A DNA stretch of 27,092 bases from JAURVT01 sp049059935 (GTDB taxonomy: Bacteria; Actinomycetota; Actinomycetes; Propionibacteriales; Nocardioidaceae), in NCBI RefSeq assembly GCF_049059935.1, contig NZ_JBMGQR010000058.1:1-27092 (forward strand). Direction: 5' to 3'. This document shows positions 7,520-14,342 of the stretch, piece by piece. Below the pieces are notes generated by a model that had not been told where the DNA came from, ran no database searches, and saw nothing but the letters and a program-made list of their open reading frames with translations. The position numbers and the translations under genes are program-made. How positions within the stretch are numbered: the first letter of the stretch is position 1; the number at the start of each line of letters is the position of its first letter.

Positions 7520-7650
7520 AACCGTGCCCCGTGGTCGTCATCCGACCCGTCGTTCGGAGCCTGGTTGCGGAAAGCCCGCAACGAGAACGGCACGATGAAC
7601 ACGGCAGCAACGCCGCAGAAGATGAAAAAGACGATCTCAGCTGTGCTCAC
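7516..7650 (-). CDS. very small single-helix membrane protein
   Basis: The protein is 44 aa. I chose GTG 7650 because a strong GGGAGGA ribosome site lies just upstream on the minus strand. An ATG at 7674 would add 8 residues but would place that ribosome site inside the gene. The protein is one membrane segment (TAEIVFFIFCGVAAVFIVPF) followed by a polar, acidic tail (PNDGSDDDHGARL). Its stop overlaps the start of the gene at 7298-7519 by 4 nt (GTGA), so the two form a coupled pair. Function unknown. Confidence 0.55.
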   Translation of the reverse strand: MSTAEIVFFIFCGVAAVFIVPFSLRAFRNQAPNDGSDDDHGARL

Positions 7651-7724
7651 AAATCCTCCCGGATAAGAGTTCATAGTGTCTCGTGCAGAACCTTGGCCAG
7701 CGACCGATGTGCAGGACTCAGACG

Positions 7725-7810
7725 ACAGCGCGCGTGACCGCTGGGGAACGCCTACCGGCGCCACTCCCCCGCTAGTCGGCCACAGACGCCGGCGTCCTTT
7801 AGGGGATCGG
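7725..7810 (-). repeat. dispersed structured repeat, copy R7
   Basis: Plus strand GCGCGTGACCGCTGGGGAAC, GCCTAC, CGGCGCCACTCCCCCGCTAG, then CACAGACGCCGGCGTCC and TTTAGGGGATCG. The 12-bp palindrome GACGCCGGCGTC sits at 7785-7796. The blocks CGGCGCCACTCCCCCGCTAG and CACAGACGCCGGCGTCC are identical to R2. The interval 7651-7964 holds this repeat and no supported gene. It ends 154 nt past the stop of the gene at 7965-8687. Confidence 0.85.
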
Positions 7811-7964
7811 TCTTCAAGGTCTCTACGCTTTTGAGCGATGCACTCCGGTTGTCGGTCAGAAACTGCTCGAGAGACGGACGCCTCAACTGCTCCGGTCCAC
7901 AAACCCGCCACTCGATGCGGACAGATGCCCCTCGCCACGAAGTCCGCCACACCCGCGTGGTGAG

Positions 7965-8687
7965 CTATCGATCTGAGCGATAGACCCGACTTTCCTGTCC
8001 AGCCGTCAATGGCGCCACCACGGACAACTCGGCTTTGGTGAGGTCGAGCGGGAACCGGCGGGTCCCGTCCCGTGGACGCCGTACCTGGCGTAGGCGACCG
8101 TTCGCGCGCCGTTCCCACCGTCGACCGTTGTTGTCGCTCGCTCGGATCTCGACCGGGCGACTCTCGGTCTCGATCGGCATACCTTCGCCGTCCAACTCGA
8201 CCTTGATGGGCAAGTGACGGCTGATCTCTTCGCCCGGGCGAAGGATTGGCGCTGATATCGAATCGGTCCACCGGTCACCGTCACTGGACTCGGAGTACAG
8301 CGCGACGCCGACGTCGTAGAGGGCAGCGTCGCTCGCGTTCACAACCACTACTCGCACCATTTGCACACCCCTACCGTTCTCGGGCGGATACGCGGCCACC
8401 AGTTCATCGATGAAAGACGAGGCCTTTGAACGAGCGAACAACGCCCTGGCGCCAAAGTTCTGAGCACGAGCGACTCTCTGCCGAACTCTGGTTCGTAACC
8501 CGACCTCCTCCTCGGGCAGACCTTGCAGCGCGATTACAAACTGTTCGGAGGTGTCCACCCAAGCGGACACCTGAGAGATCTGGCGTTGGGAGTCCAGACG
8601 CCTGTTTCGGACGAGTACCAGCAAGGCGACCGACGCCGCGGTGACCGCCGCAAGGTCCGATGCCGCGCCGAGAAGGTCACTGTTCAT
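7965..8687 (-). CDS. hypothetical single-pass membrane protein
   Basis: The protein is 240 aa from ATG 8687. It begins with one membrane helix (residues about 5-26, LLGAASDLAAVTAASVALLV), followed by basic NRRLDSQRQ and a largely soluble domain. That domain contains a beta-rich stretch (VQMVRVVVVNASDAALYDVG, ALYSES) and a segment like a beta-sandwich in many membrane-anchored actinobacterial proteins (APILRPGEEISRHLPIKVEL). The tail is arginine-rich (RRWERRANGRLRQVRRPRDG). No known family is recognised. It lies between R7 and the weak R8 as a one-gene unit. Confidence 0.65.
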   Translation of the reverse strand: MNSDLLGAASDLAAVTAASVALLVLVRNRRLDSQRQISQVSAWVDTSEQFVIALQGLPEEEVGLRTRVRQRVARAQNFGARALFARSKASSFIDELVAAYPPENGRGVQMVRVVVVNASDAALYDVGVALYSESSDGDRWTDSISAPILRPGEEISRHLPIKVELDGEGMPIETESRPVEIRASDNNGRRWERRANGRLRQVRRPRDGTRRFPLDLTKAELSVVAPLTAGQESRVYRSDR

Positions 8688-8802
8688 GGACCAATCCTGG
8701 CAGAGGCGGCTGGCAGTTCACGTGCGCTGGGAGGGCAAGCGCTCGCGATCACGAACCTTGGCCGGGATCGCCAGAGGCGCCCTGACGAGCTCAAGGTTTT
8801 GA

Positions 8803-8840
8803 GTGGCGCGTTACCCCTACCGGGAACGCCCTACGAGCAG
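8803..8840 (-). repeat. dispersed structured repeat, copy R8 (weak)
   Basis: Plus strand GGCGCGTTACCCCTACCGGG then AACGCCCTACGAG. It is close to GGGGAACGCCTACCGGCG of R7 but lacks the second stem. It lies 69 nt past the stop of the HNH gene, the position expected for the family. It could be chance in GC-rich DNA. Confidence 0.25.
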
Positions 8841-8909
8841 CACTGGGCCCTTTGGGCCGCGAGGTCGACGCCGTGGCCAGAGATTATTGAGGCGGCGGTC
8901 ATAGCCCAG

Positions 8910-9833
8910 TCATGCCCCGGCGCCGTTTGCCCGCATTGCGGACAAGACCTCGAGCGCGAGGTCTCGTGTCTGGGCTCCGCCCTTGTCGTCCACAAACGCG
9001 ACTGGGAGTCCTAACCCCACCGGAAGGCGGTGACGGATAGCGATGCCGTTGAAGGACAGGAGCATCGTGCCGAGGAAGACGAACACGTAGGTCGACCCGA
9101 CCACCGGAACAAACACGACCCGCGACGGTGCCGAATCCTGGCCGTCAAGGCCGGTCTGCGGTGCCAAGGGCACAAGCACAGGACAGATTTCCGCGACCGA
9201 CGACTCCAGCGCGGCGATGAGCTCTACGGAGCACAGCTCGGGTGCTTGCTGTTCCCACATGACCTCGCGAAGCCCTTGGGCGAACGGGGAGTCGATTGTC
9301 CCCGGATCGATTCGCGCGAGCGCGCCGAGGGCCACCTTGGCAACCAGCCGACGACTCAGGGTCAGGTCGAACAGCAGGTTGGCCGTTACCTCTATGGGTT
9401 CGGTGGCGGCCTCAGCGCCATCCACGAGCTGATCAATTTGCTCGGAGGTCAGTCCAACCTTGGCACCCATCTGCTGCATCAGCCGCTTGCGTACCTCCTC
9501 GCGATCGCCGCGGAGCGTATACGTACGGGTCCCAGTGCCGGGGTCGTCGGCGGTCGATACCGGTTGCAGCTTGGGCCGACCAGTCCGCAGGTCCAGTTCG
9601 GCCGTCACCGACGGGTCGTCAGTCAGGTGTCCCCTCAGGAGGGTCCGGTTGAGTTGCTCGCCGGGCTTAAACAGCTTGCCTTCAATCTGGTGGCCTGAGC
9701 GGGAGTTGCACGCCGTGTGCGTTTTGATCAGTGCGCGACCGCCGAAGGCCTCGACGAAGATGTGGTCGCGGTTGACCTCGGTGCCATTAAGCCCCTGACC
9801 GCAGAACGGGCACAGGTCCTGGAGGTCACTCAT
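8910..9833 (-). CDS. HNH endonuclease domain protein
   Basis: The protein is 307 aa from ATG 9833. The N-terminal 50 residues carry a zinc-bound HNH signature: CPFCG (C8, C11), then RDHIFVEAFGG (D23, H24) and HTACNSRSG (C42, N43). This beta-beta-alpha metal fold cuts DNA in restriction, homing and anti-phage nucleases. The remaining 250 residues are not recognised. They include a helical part (EEVRKRLMQQMGAKVGLTSE) and a hydrophobic stretch (VVFVPVVGSTYVFVFLGTML) that may be a beta-rich core rather than a membrane helix. No clear ribosome site precedes the start, so translation may be leaderless. It is divergent from the EEP gene at 10098. A defence role is possible but unproven. Confidence 0.75.
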   Translation of the reverse strand: MSDLQDLCPFCGQGLNGTEVNRDHIFVEAFGGRALIKTHTACNSRSGHQIEGKLFKPGEQLNRTLLRGHLTDDPSVTAELDLRTGRPKLQPVSTADDPGTGTRTYTLRGDREEVRKRLMQQMGAKVGLTSEQIDQLVDGAEAATEPIEVTANLLFDLTLSRRLVAKVALGALARIDPGTIDSPFAQGLREVMWEQQAPELCSVELIAALESSVAEICPVLVPLAPQTGLDGQDSAPSRVVFVPVVGSTYVFVFLGTMLLSFNGIAIRHRLPVGLGLPVAFVDDKGGAQTRDLALEVLSAMRANGAGA

Positions 9834-10097
9834 GGGGGCAGTGTGACGCCGGGTGCCAAACCGTTCCGTCGGATGGACCCCGCCTGGATTAGGGGTGCGG
9901 CGGTGGGCGCTGCGCTAGCGTCGCGGCTGCCGGCAAGAGCCGCGGGCCGGGCGGAGCCGCCACGAGTGTGGGATGAGGTCGGCTCAGGCGGCCGTCACCG
10001 TCCTGATGAGGAACCGCTTGTGGCGCGGTGGGCGTGAGTCTTCTCGAACTACTAGGTTCGCCCGTCAGAATGGCTGCACGTCTCTACCGTTGGGTCC

Positions 10098-11069
10098 GTG
10101 CATACTCTCGGGCGATCGTGGCGGCGCAGAGCCAGTGTCATCGTGTTGGCGGTGATGCTCGGGTCAGGTGGCCTGCCCATGGTCTTCGAGATCGACGCCG
10201 CACATGCCGCGACGACGAACGTTGGGCCCGTTAAGCCGCTCACGTTCGCCACCTTCAACGTTCGCACGTCCGAGCGCGGTGGCCCCGCCTGGAAGCCCCG
10301 CCGGGCACGAGTCCTGAAGTTGATGCGCCGCACCAACGCCGACATCGTGGTCCTTCAAGAGGCCACCATGATCAGGCCCCGGGTTCGCCCTGACGGCGGC
10401 ACCGCGACCCCACCGCTCGACCGGTTTCCCGCGCTGTGGCTTGCACGCAAAGCCGGGTACAAGGTGGTACCGGCCCCCCATCACCCCGGCCTGGCACCGT
10501 ACTACTGGCACGACGGCGCCCAGATCCTCTACCGGCCCAGCCGGCTGTCACTGAAGGTCAACACGTGCAGCCCGTACAAGCGACCCAGCCAGAAGATCGC
10601 CGACTTTACCGACCGCGCCTCTGGCCGATCGCTGCGAGTCGTCGGCATGCACCTGTTCCACAAGCAAGGCAAGAAGTTCGAACAGATGCGCGTCCGCAGC
10701 CTGCAGCACTACGACCGCTTCGTGCGCGAGTGCATCACGCCCGTCAGAGACACGACACCGACAGTGTGGCTCGGTGACCTCAACACCACCAAGACCACCC
10801 GGGGCACCTTGGTCGGCGACGAGCTCCGCTCACGGGGGCTGCGAGACAGCGTCAAGCTGGCCAAGAACCGGTCCTACACGCAGCTCAACACCTTCCGCCC
10901 CGGACGGACGGTGAAGCGACAGGGCAAGCGCATTGACCAGATCTGGGTCCCGACAGGCACACAAGTCCACCGCTGGACCCAAATTGTCGACATCAAGAAC
11001 GGGCGGTACTCCGCCGAGCCCGGCAGCGACCACAACCCCGTCGTCGCATCCATCACCCTGCCCAGATGA
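10098..11069 (+). CDS. secreted endonuclease/exonuclease/phosphatase (EEP) family protein, paralog 2
   Basis: The protein is 323 aa with a GTG start at 10098. An N-terminal basic stretch (SWRRR) and hydrophobic core (ASVIVLAVMLGSGG) form a signal peptide, with likely cleavage near AHAAT. EEP motifs are complete: FNVRT (N54), VVLQEAT (E88), VGMHL, LGDLN, IDQIWVP and SDHNPV (D311, H312). It is a paralog of the protein at 6163-7137 with the same layout and a nearly identical C-terminal block, but lies on the opposite strand about 3 kb away. Two pairs of cysteines (CSP, CITP) are absent from paralog 1 and may form a disulfide. Substrate unknown; extracellular nuclease or phosphodiesterase activity is the family-based guess. 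Confidence 0.85.
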   Translation: MHTLGRSWRRRASVIVLAVMLGSGGLPMVFEIDAAHAATTNVGPVKPLTFATFNVRTSERGGPAWKPRRARVLKLMRRTNADIVVLQEATMIRPRVRPDGGTATPPLDRFPALWLARKAGYKVVPAPHHPGLAPYYWHDGAQILYRPSRLSLKVNTCSPYKRPSQKIADFTDRASGRSLRVVGMHLFHKQGKKFEQMRVRSLQHYDRFVRECITPVRDTTPTVWLGDLNTTKTTRGTLVGDELRSRGLRDSVKLAKNRSYTQLNTFRPGRTVKRQGKRIDQIWVPTGTQVHRWTQIVDIKNGRYSAEPGSDHNPVVASITLPR

Positions 11070-11095
11070 GCAGGTAGGTGCAGCCGGATGGGCAG

Positions 11096-11442
11096 ATGAG
11101 CGAGCCAGGCACAGACAAGGGTTCTGGCGCCGACAGTCCACACGTCACCATCAACGGCGCAGACGACCCCACATTGCAAGCGAGCACCGCCGAGCCGGCA
11201 CGCACATTGAGCACGACTGTGGTCGCGATCCGCCTGCTCGTCGTCGCGACCGTGCTGGCGGCTTTGCTGAGCCTGACGGCTGCCGCTGTGCTGATCTTCG
11301 TCTTCGCGCTGTTCACCCTCGCCCGGGAGGAGGAACTGAATCAGCAATGCGATCAGGCCGTCAACCAGCTGATTGACTGCCGCCCCCCCCCGCCGGTGTC
11401 CGGGCAGCGGCTGCCGTTCCGCAGGGGATCCTCTGGTGGTGA
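11096..11442 (+). CDS. small single-pass membrane protein, 3' end uncertain
   Basis: The start may be GTG 11078 or ATG 11096 (MSEPGTDKGSGADSPHVTIN). The N-terminal 45 residues are polar, then one long hydrophobic helix follows (VVAIRLLVVATVLAALLSLT through AVLIFVFALFTL), then REEELNQQCDQAVNQLIDCR. After this the frame runs through nine consecutive C (11383-11391) and on into antisense of the integrase as far as 11626, which is unlikely to be real. A 1-nt change in the C run would end the protein at TGA 11440-11442, and that is the end given here. The tail lies inside repeat R9. Function unknown. Confidence 0.45.
11381..11436 (-). repeat. dispersed structured repeat, copy R9
   Basis: Plus strand CGCCCCCCCCCGCCGG (in place of CGCCACTCCCCCGCTAG), then the stem GGCAGC-G-GCTGCC (in place of GACGCCGGCGTC), then GTTCCGCAGGGGATCCTC (in place of GTCCCGTAGGGGATCGTC). 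The stem sequence is changed but perfectly self-complementary. It ends 49 nt past the stop of the recombinase gene. Confidence 0.6.
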
Positions 11443-11485
11443 GCAGACGGCTGAGGCGACCAAGTCTGACCGCTCCTCCCAGCGC

Positions 11486-12388
11486 TCAGGTCAAGTTGTC
11501 GCCGGGCGCAATGAACGCCACCAGCGAGTGCACGGCGTGGTCATCGAGGTTCGTGCGGTTGCGGTCGTAGCGCATGGTCGTACGTGGCTCTGCGTGTCGC
11601 GCCAGATCCTGCACCTTGCGCAGTGAGGCCCCGGACTCGAGCGCGTTGGTGATGCAGCTGTGTCGGAGTACATGCGACGTCACCTTGGTCTCGATGCCAG
11701 CGCGCTTGCTCATGGTTCGGATGATGGTGTTCAGCCCAGATCGCTTCATGGCTCGGCTACCGTCGCCGACCAGCAGCAGGGGGCCCGAGGTGCGGCCGTC
11801 AGCGGCAACCTCGAGGGCGCGGACCACCGAAACAGGTAGAGGCATCCTGGCCGGCACGCCGCCCTTGCCGACGAACTCCAGCACGCGATGTCCGCGCAAT
11901 GTCTTCTCGAAGTTCTGGCACTGAATCGAGCACGCCTCGCTGGCGCGCAACGCCATGCAGGCGAGCAGGAACGCGGCAGCGCAGTAGCGGCCACCCATCT
12001 CCGAGCCAACCGTCAGGAACGCACGCATCTGATCTCGATCGAGTCCGAGCGTGTCGCTCAGACCCGTGGGCACTCTTGGGCGGCGGGCGTAGACCGCAGG
12101 GTCTCGCACCACTGCCCCCTCGTAGGCGGCGAACCGGTAAAAGCCGCGAACCGGGGTGAGCGCTGTGCAGGTGCTGGACGCCAACATGTTCAGGTCGATC
12201 AGCAGGTGCTGGATGTACCGCTCGACGTCGGCACGCCTCACCTGAAGCGGGTCCAAGCCACCCACGGAGCACCAATCCAAGTAGCGACCCAGGTACAGCT
12301 CGTAAACCTCAAGGGTCCCTCGCGAGTACGGGAGCAAGTAGTCCCGCACCAGTTGGGCCAGCTCGTCGCTCAGATGCCCGGTCTTCAT
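11486..12388 (-). CDS. tyrosine recombinase / site-specific integrase
   Basis: The protein is 300 aa from ATG 12388. Residues 10-100 form the SAM-like core-binding domain (RDYLLPYSRGTLEVYELYLG). Residues 115-290 form the catalytic domain with a full set of residues: R148 (ALRASEA), K175 (VGKGG), H239 and R242 (HVLRHS), H265 (LARHAEPRTT) and nucleophile Y274 (TMRYDRNR). It is therefore probably active. It lacks the extra domain that marks integron IntI integrases and resembles the XerC/D-like integrases common in actinobacterial chromosomes. It lies within the repeat array, with R9 49 nt beyond its stop, so it may itself be carried on a unit. It is the only enzyme in the window that could act on the repeats. 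Confidence 0.9.
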   Translation of the reverse strand: MKTGHLSDELAQLVRDYLLPYSRGTLEVYELYLGRYLDWCSVGGLDPLQVRRADVERYIQHLLIDLNMLASSTCTALTPVRGFYRFAAYEGAVVRDPAVYARRPRVPTGLSDTLGLDRDQMRAFLTVGSEMGGRYCAAAFLLACMALRASEACSIQCQNFEKTLRGHRVLEFVGKGGVPARMPLPVSVVRALEVAADGRTSGPLLLVGDGSRAMKRSGLNTIIRTMSKRAGIETKVTSHVLRHSCITNALESGASLRKVQDLARHAEPRTTMRYDRNRTNLDDHAVHSLVAFIAPGDNLT

Positions 12389-12504
12389 CAGCCCACAGAA
12401 CTACGCGGTCAGCACGGACGTCTACAACAACTTGCTGTCTACGGGTGAGTCCGACAGTCTGCCCAGACGGTCCGGGATCACCCACCCGCCGTTCGGAGTG
12501 CCAC

Positions 12505-12747
12505 ATGGTCATCGGCGTCATCGTCGGCCTAGTCATCGTCCTCGCCATCTTGGGCTTTCTGCTGCCCAAGCTCTCGAAGCATCCAGAGCGAGCCACCCAA
12601 AAGACAGCCAACGCAGGCGGCAACGTCGCCGGCAAGATGCCCGGCTTCCTCGGCCGCTGGGGACGTAAGCCCTTCAGCTCCACATCGAAGTGGGCTGGCA
12701 AGGGCGCCTCTGCCGGCCGCAAGGGTCGCGGCAAGACGGGCGTCTGA
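12505..12747 (+). CDS. small actinobacterial membrane protein with basic tail
   Basis: The protein is 80 aa from ATG 12505, with GGAG at 12495-12498 as ribosome site. It starts directly with a membrane helix (MVIGVIVGLVIVLAILGFLL) followed by PKLSKHPERATQKTANAG and a strongly basic, Gly/Ser/Lys-rich tail (RWGRKPFSSTSKWAGKGASA, then GRKGRGKTGV). I have the impression of a conserved small protein of uncharacterised role in Actinobacteria, but I cannot name the family with certainty. A longer frame from 12445 adds 20 residues without coding character. It ends 15 nt before repeat R10 and faces the membrane operon at 12818. Confidence 0.65.
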   Translation: MVIGVIVGLVIVLAILGFLLPKLSKHPERATQKTANAGGNVAGKMPGFLGRWGRKPFSSTSKWAGKGASAGRKGRGKTGV

Positions 12748-12761
12748 ACCGTCCTTCAATT

Positions 12762-12793
12762 GTCACTCAGAGCGTGACCATAGCGGGATCCTC
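12762..12793 (-). repeat. dispersed structured repeat, copy R10 (half copy)
   Basis: Plus strand GTCACTC-AGA-GCGTGAC, then CATAGCGGGATCCTCA. The block AGCGTGACCATAGCGGGATC is identical to R2. Only the half-site and one hairpin are present. It lies 24 nt past the stop of the four-gene minus-strand operon and could serve as a shared terminator with the convergent gene ending at 12747. Confidence 0.75.
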
Positions 12794-12817
12794 ACGTGGG
12801 TCATCAATGACGCACCA

Positions 12818-13117
12818 CTAGTTCCGAGGGTCGCTCTCCTGGCCTTCTGAGTGGTCGTTGCGGTGGTCTGCATCCGCAGTTTGTTGGATGCCCGCCGTGG
12901 ACCGGCGAGCGCGCAGACGGCGGACGAGGCTGCGCACCATGCCACCCGCCAGCCCAACCCCCATGGCGAGCAATAAGTCCGCCCAGTACGGCCAATCCAG
13001 CGCCTCGATCAAAGGCATGAGCACGATGATCGCCACCGACACCATTGCGCCGATGCGAAGCAGTCGACCAAGGGGGAAAGCCACGAAGTCGTCCGGTTCG
13101 CGAGTCGGGTATGGCAT
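12818..13117 (-). CDS. small two-helix membrane protein, operon gene 4
   Basis: The protein is 99 aa from ATG 13117, which shares one base with the stop of the gene above it (TGATG). Two hydrophobic segments are present: about residues 20-38 (LRIGAMVSVAIIVLMPLIEA) and 42-60 (WPYWADLLLAMGVGLAGGM). A basic, then polar tail follows (RSLVRRLRARRSTAG, ending DHSEGQESDPRN). The tight coupling suggests it works in one membrane complex with the three genes upstream. Function unknown. Confidence 0.65.
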   Translation of the reverse strand: MPYPTREPDDFVAFPLGRLLRIGAMVSVAIIVLMPLIEALDWPYWADLLLAMGVGLAGGMVRSLVRRLRARRSTAGIQQTADADHRNDHSEGQESDPRN

Positions 13118-13317
13118 CAGAGGTACCTGCCAGTGACATACCACCATGTAGTCGCGATGGCGCCAGGAGCGAATGCGACAGCCCCGACAGCGGCTAGGGC
13201 CATCGACCCGCCGAGTACGCCAATCAGCGTCAGGAACAACCCTGGCAATACCACGCCCAGGTTGTACCAGCTCCAGAAAGCTCTCCGCCTGTTCGGCGGA
13301 TGGTCCGGCTCTGTCAT
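13117..13317 (-). CDS. small membrane protein, operon gene 3
   Basis: The protein is 66 aa from ATG 13317, overlapping the upstream stop in ATGA. The basic start (MTEPDHPPNRRRAFWSWYN) is followed by two hydrophobic segments: residues about 20-40 (LGVVLPGLFLTLIGVLGGSM) and 41-58 (ALAAVGAVAFAPGAIATTWW). Function unknown. It shares the WSWY-start style with operon gene 2 (QWSWYQFWVY), hinting at a distant duplication. Confidence 0.65.
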   Translation of the reverse strand: MTEPDHPPNRRRAFWSWYNLGVVLPGLFLTLIGVLGGSMALAAVGAVAFAPGAIATTWWYVTGRYL

Positions 13318-13541
13318 TGGTCATCCACCTCGGGCGTGCGTCGAGCGCGCTTCCCCAAGGTCCACGCGACCATGAACGCGACTGCCGCAGAGACTCCTGC
13401 GGCTGCTGGGAACGAGGCGTACCAAGGCCAACCCATGCCTTCCCCAAAGAATGGCTGTGCGAGCCAGATGGTCCCGAAGGCAGCGACGTACACCCAGAAC
13501 TGGTACCAGGACCACTGACCCGGCTTGTGTTCACTAGTCAC
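13314..13541 (-). CDS. small two-helix membrane protein, operon gene 2
   Basis: The protein is 75 aa from GTG 13541 (TSEHKPGQWSWYQFWVYVAA). This start overlaps the end of operon gene 1 by 8 nt. A start 10 codons earlier is possible but would overlap more. Two membrane segments are visible: QFWVYVAAFGTIWLAQPFF and YASFPAAAGVSAAVAFMVAW. A basic and acidic tail follows (GKRARRTPEVDDQ). Its stop overlaps operon gene 3 by 4 nt. Function unknown. Confidence 0.65.
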   Translation of the reverse strand: MTSEHKPGQWSWYQFWVYVAAFGTIWLAQPFFGEGMGWPWYASFPAAAGVSAAVAFMVAWTLGKRARRTPEVDDQ

Positions 13542-14136
13542 CCGAGGACGACCTTCGGCTACGTCGTGCACGAATGGCCGGCTGTATCCACGCCACCCAC
13601 AGGAACCAGCTCACCCCTAGCGCCCCGATCACACTGCTCAGCAGTGACCAGATGGACACTTCGCCTAGGAGGTTGAACACTGCCCCCAGCCCGATCAGCA
13701 GTGCGTAGGCGACTGCTATGGCCAGCAGCCACCCTTTCAGAAAGCCCGGCACGCCACTGGGCTCGGTGCTGACCGTCGTCACAGGCACTGTTTCGTCAAA
13801 CACCCCACCTGCCTCGCTTATGGCACCCCTGAGGGTCTGAGCGAACGTCTGCACCCGAGGCAGCAGGAAGATGCTGATGGCGCCGTCGCGGGTCTGAATG
13901 AACAGTCGTTTTCGGGGCACGGGACCGCCGCGCTTGACCGAGACATCCGTGATTTCTCGCACGGGCACCTCGACAGTCGTGTCACCTCCCAGTGACCTCT
14001 CAAATCCATGAGGGGCAAACTTCAGATTGGTGGCCGTCAGGGTCAGCTGCCCGCCTAGGGCGCGCCACCCTCGGAAATAGTTCGCTCGGACCGTCTGCGG
14101 CAGGGCCAGGTAGGGCACCTCGTCATTGGACTGCAC
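13534..14136 (-). CDS. GRAM/PH-like domain membrane protein, operon gene 1
   Basis: The protein is 200 aa with a GTG start at 14136. An upstream extension of the frame to 14253 is Ser/Arg-rich and looks non-coding. Residues of about 10-105 look like a small PH or GRAM-type beta domain (RANYFRGWRALGGQLTLTAT, LKFAPHGFER, then VEVPVREITDVSVKRGG and RLFIQTRDGAISIFLLPR). This pattern is common in proteins that bind lipid or the membrane surface. Two membrane helices follow (residues about 134-157 and 163-184), then a short basic tail. It heads a four-gene overlapping membrane operon (14136 down to 12818). The domain call is by pattern only. Confidence 0.65.
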   Translation of the reverse strand: MQSNDEVPYLALPQTVRANYFRGWRALGGQLTLTATNLKFAPHGFERSLGGDTTVEVPVREITDVSVKRGGPVPRKRLFIQTRDGAISIFLLPRVQTFAQTLRGAISEAGGVFDETVPVTTVSTEPSGVPGFLKGWLLAIAVAYALLIGLGAVFNLLGEVSIWSLLSSVIGALGVSWFLWVAWIQPAIRARRSRRSSSGD

Positions 14137-14250
14137 CCCAGAAAGCCTAGGGGTGCGGTCGTTTGTCCGGGGCGAAACGGTTCGCGACACAACGCGGCAG
14201 CAGACCAGCGATCTCGCCTTACTGGTCGATATCAGGTCAACCGGTCCCAA

Positions 14251-14340
14251 CACTCACAGCGTGACCACAGGGGAACCCCTATCGGCGCGACTCCCCCATG
14301 CTATTGCTGACAGCGGCCAGCGTCCCGCGGGAGATCGTCG
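14251..14340 (-). repeat. dispersed structured repeat, copy R11
   Basis: Plus strand CACTCACAGCGTGACCACAG, GGGAACCCC, TATCGGCGCGACTCCCCC, then GACAGCGGCCAGCGTCCC and GCGGGAGATCGTCG. It aligns end to end with R1 and R7. It is the right-most copy. The IS30-type element starts only 2 nt beyond it (14343), so the repeat or its hairpin may have been the insertion target. Confidence 0.8.
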
Positions 14341-14342
14341 AG

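Noticed and set aside
8523..9014. Plus-strand ORF with a CPHCG motif
   Set aside because: It is antisense to the ends of two better-supported genes, has no good start region, and its CxxC is isolated.
1383..14340. CRISPR array
   Set aside because: The repeats are kilobases apart with genes between them, vary in sequence, and no cas gene is seen.
1383..14340. Classical integron with attC sites
   Set aside because: Not called as such: the strict GTTRRRY core appears only at R2, the recombinase lacks the IntI extra domain, and no attI-Pc platform is visible. Kept as an attC-like hypothesis.
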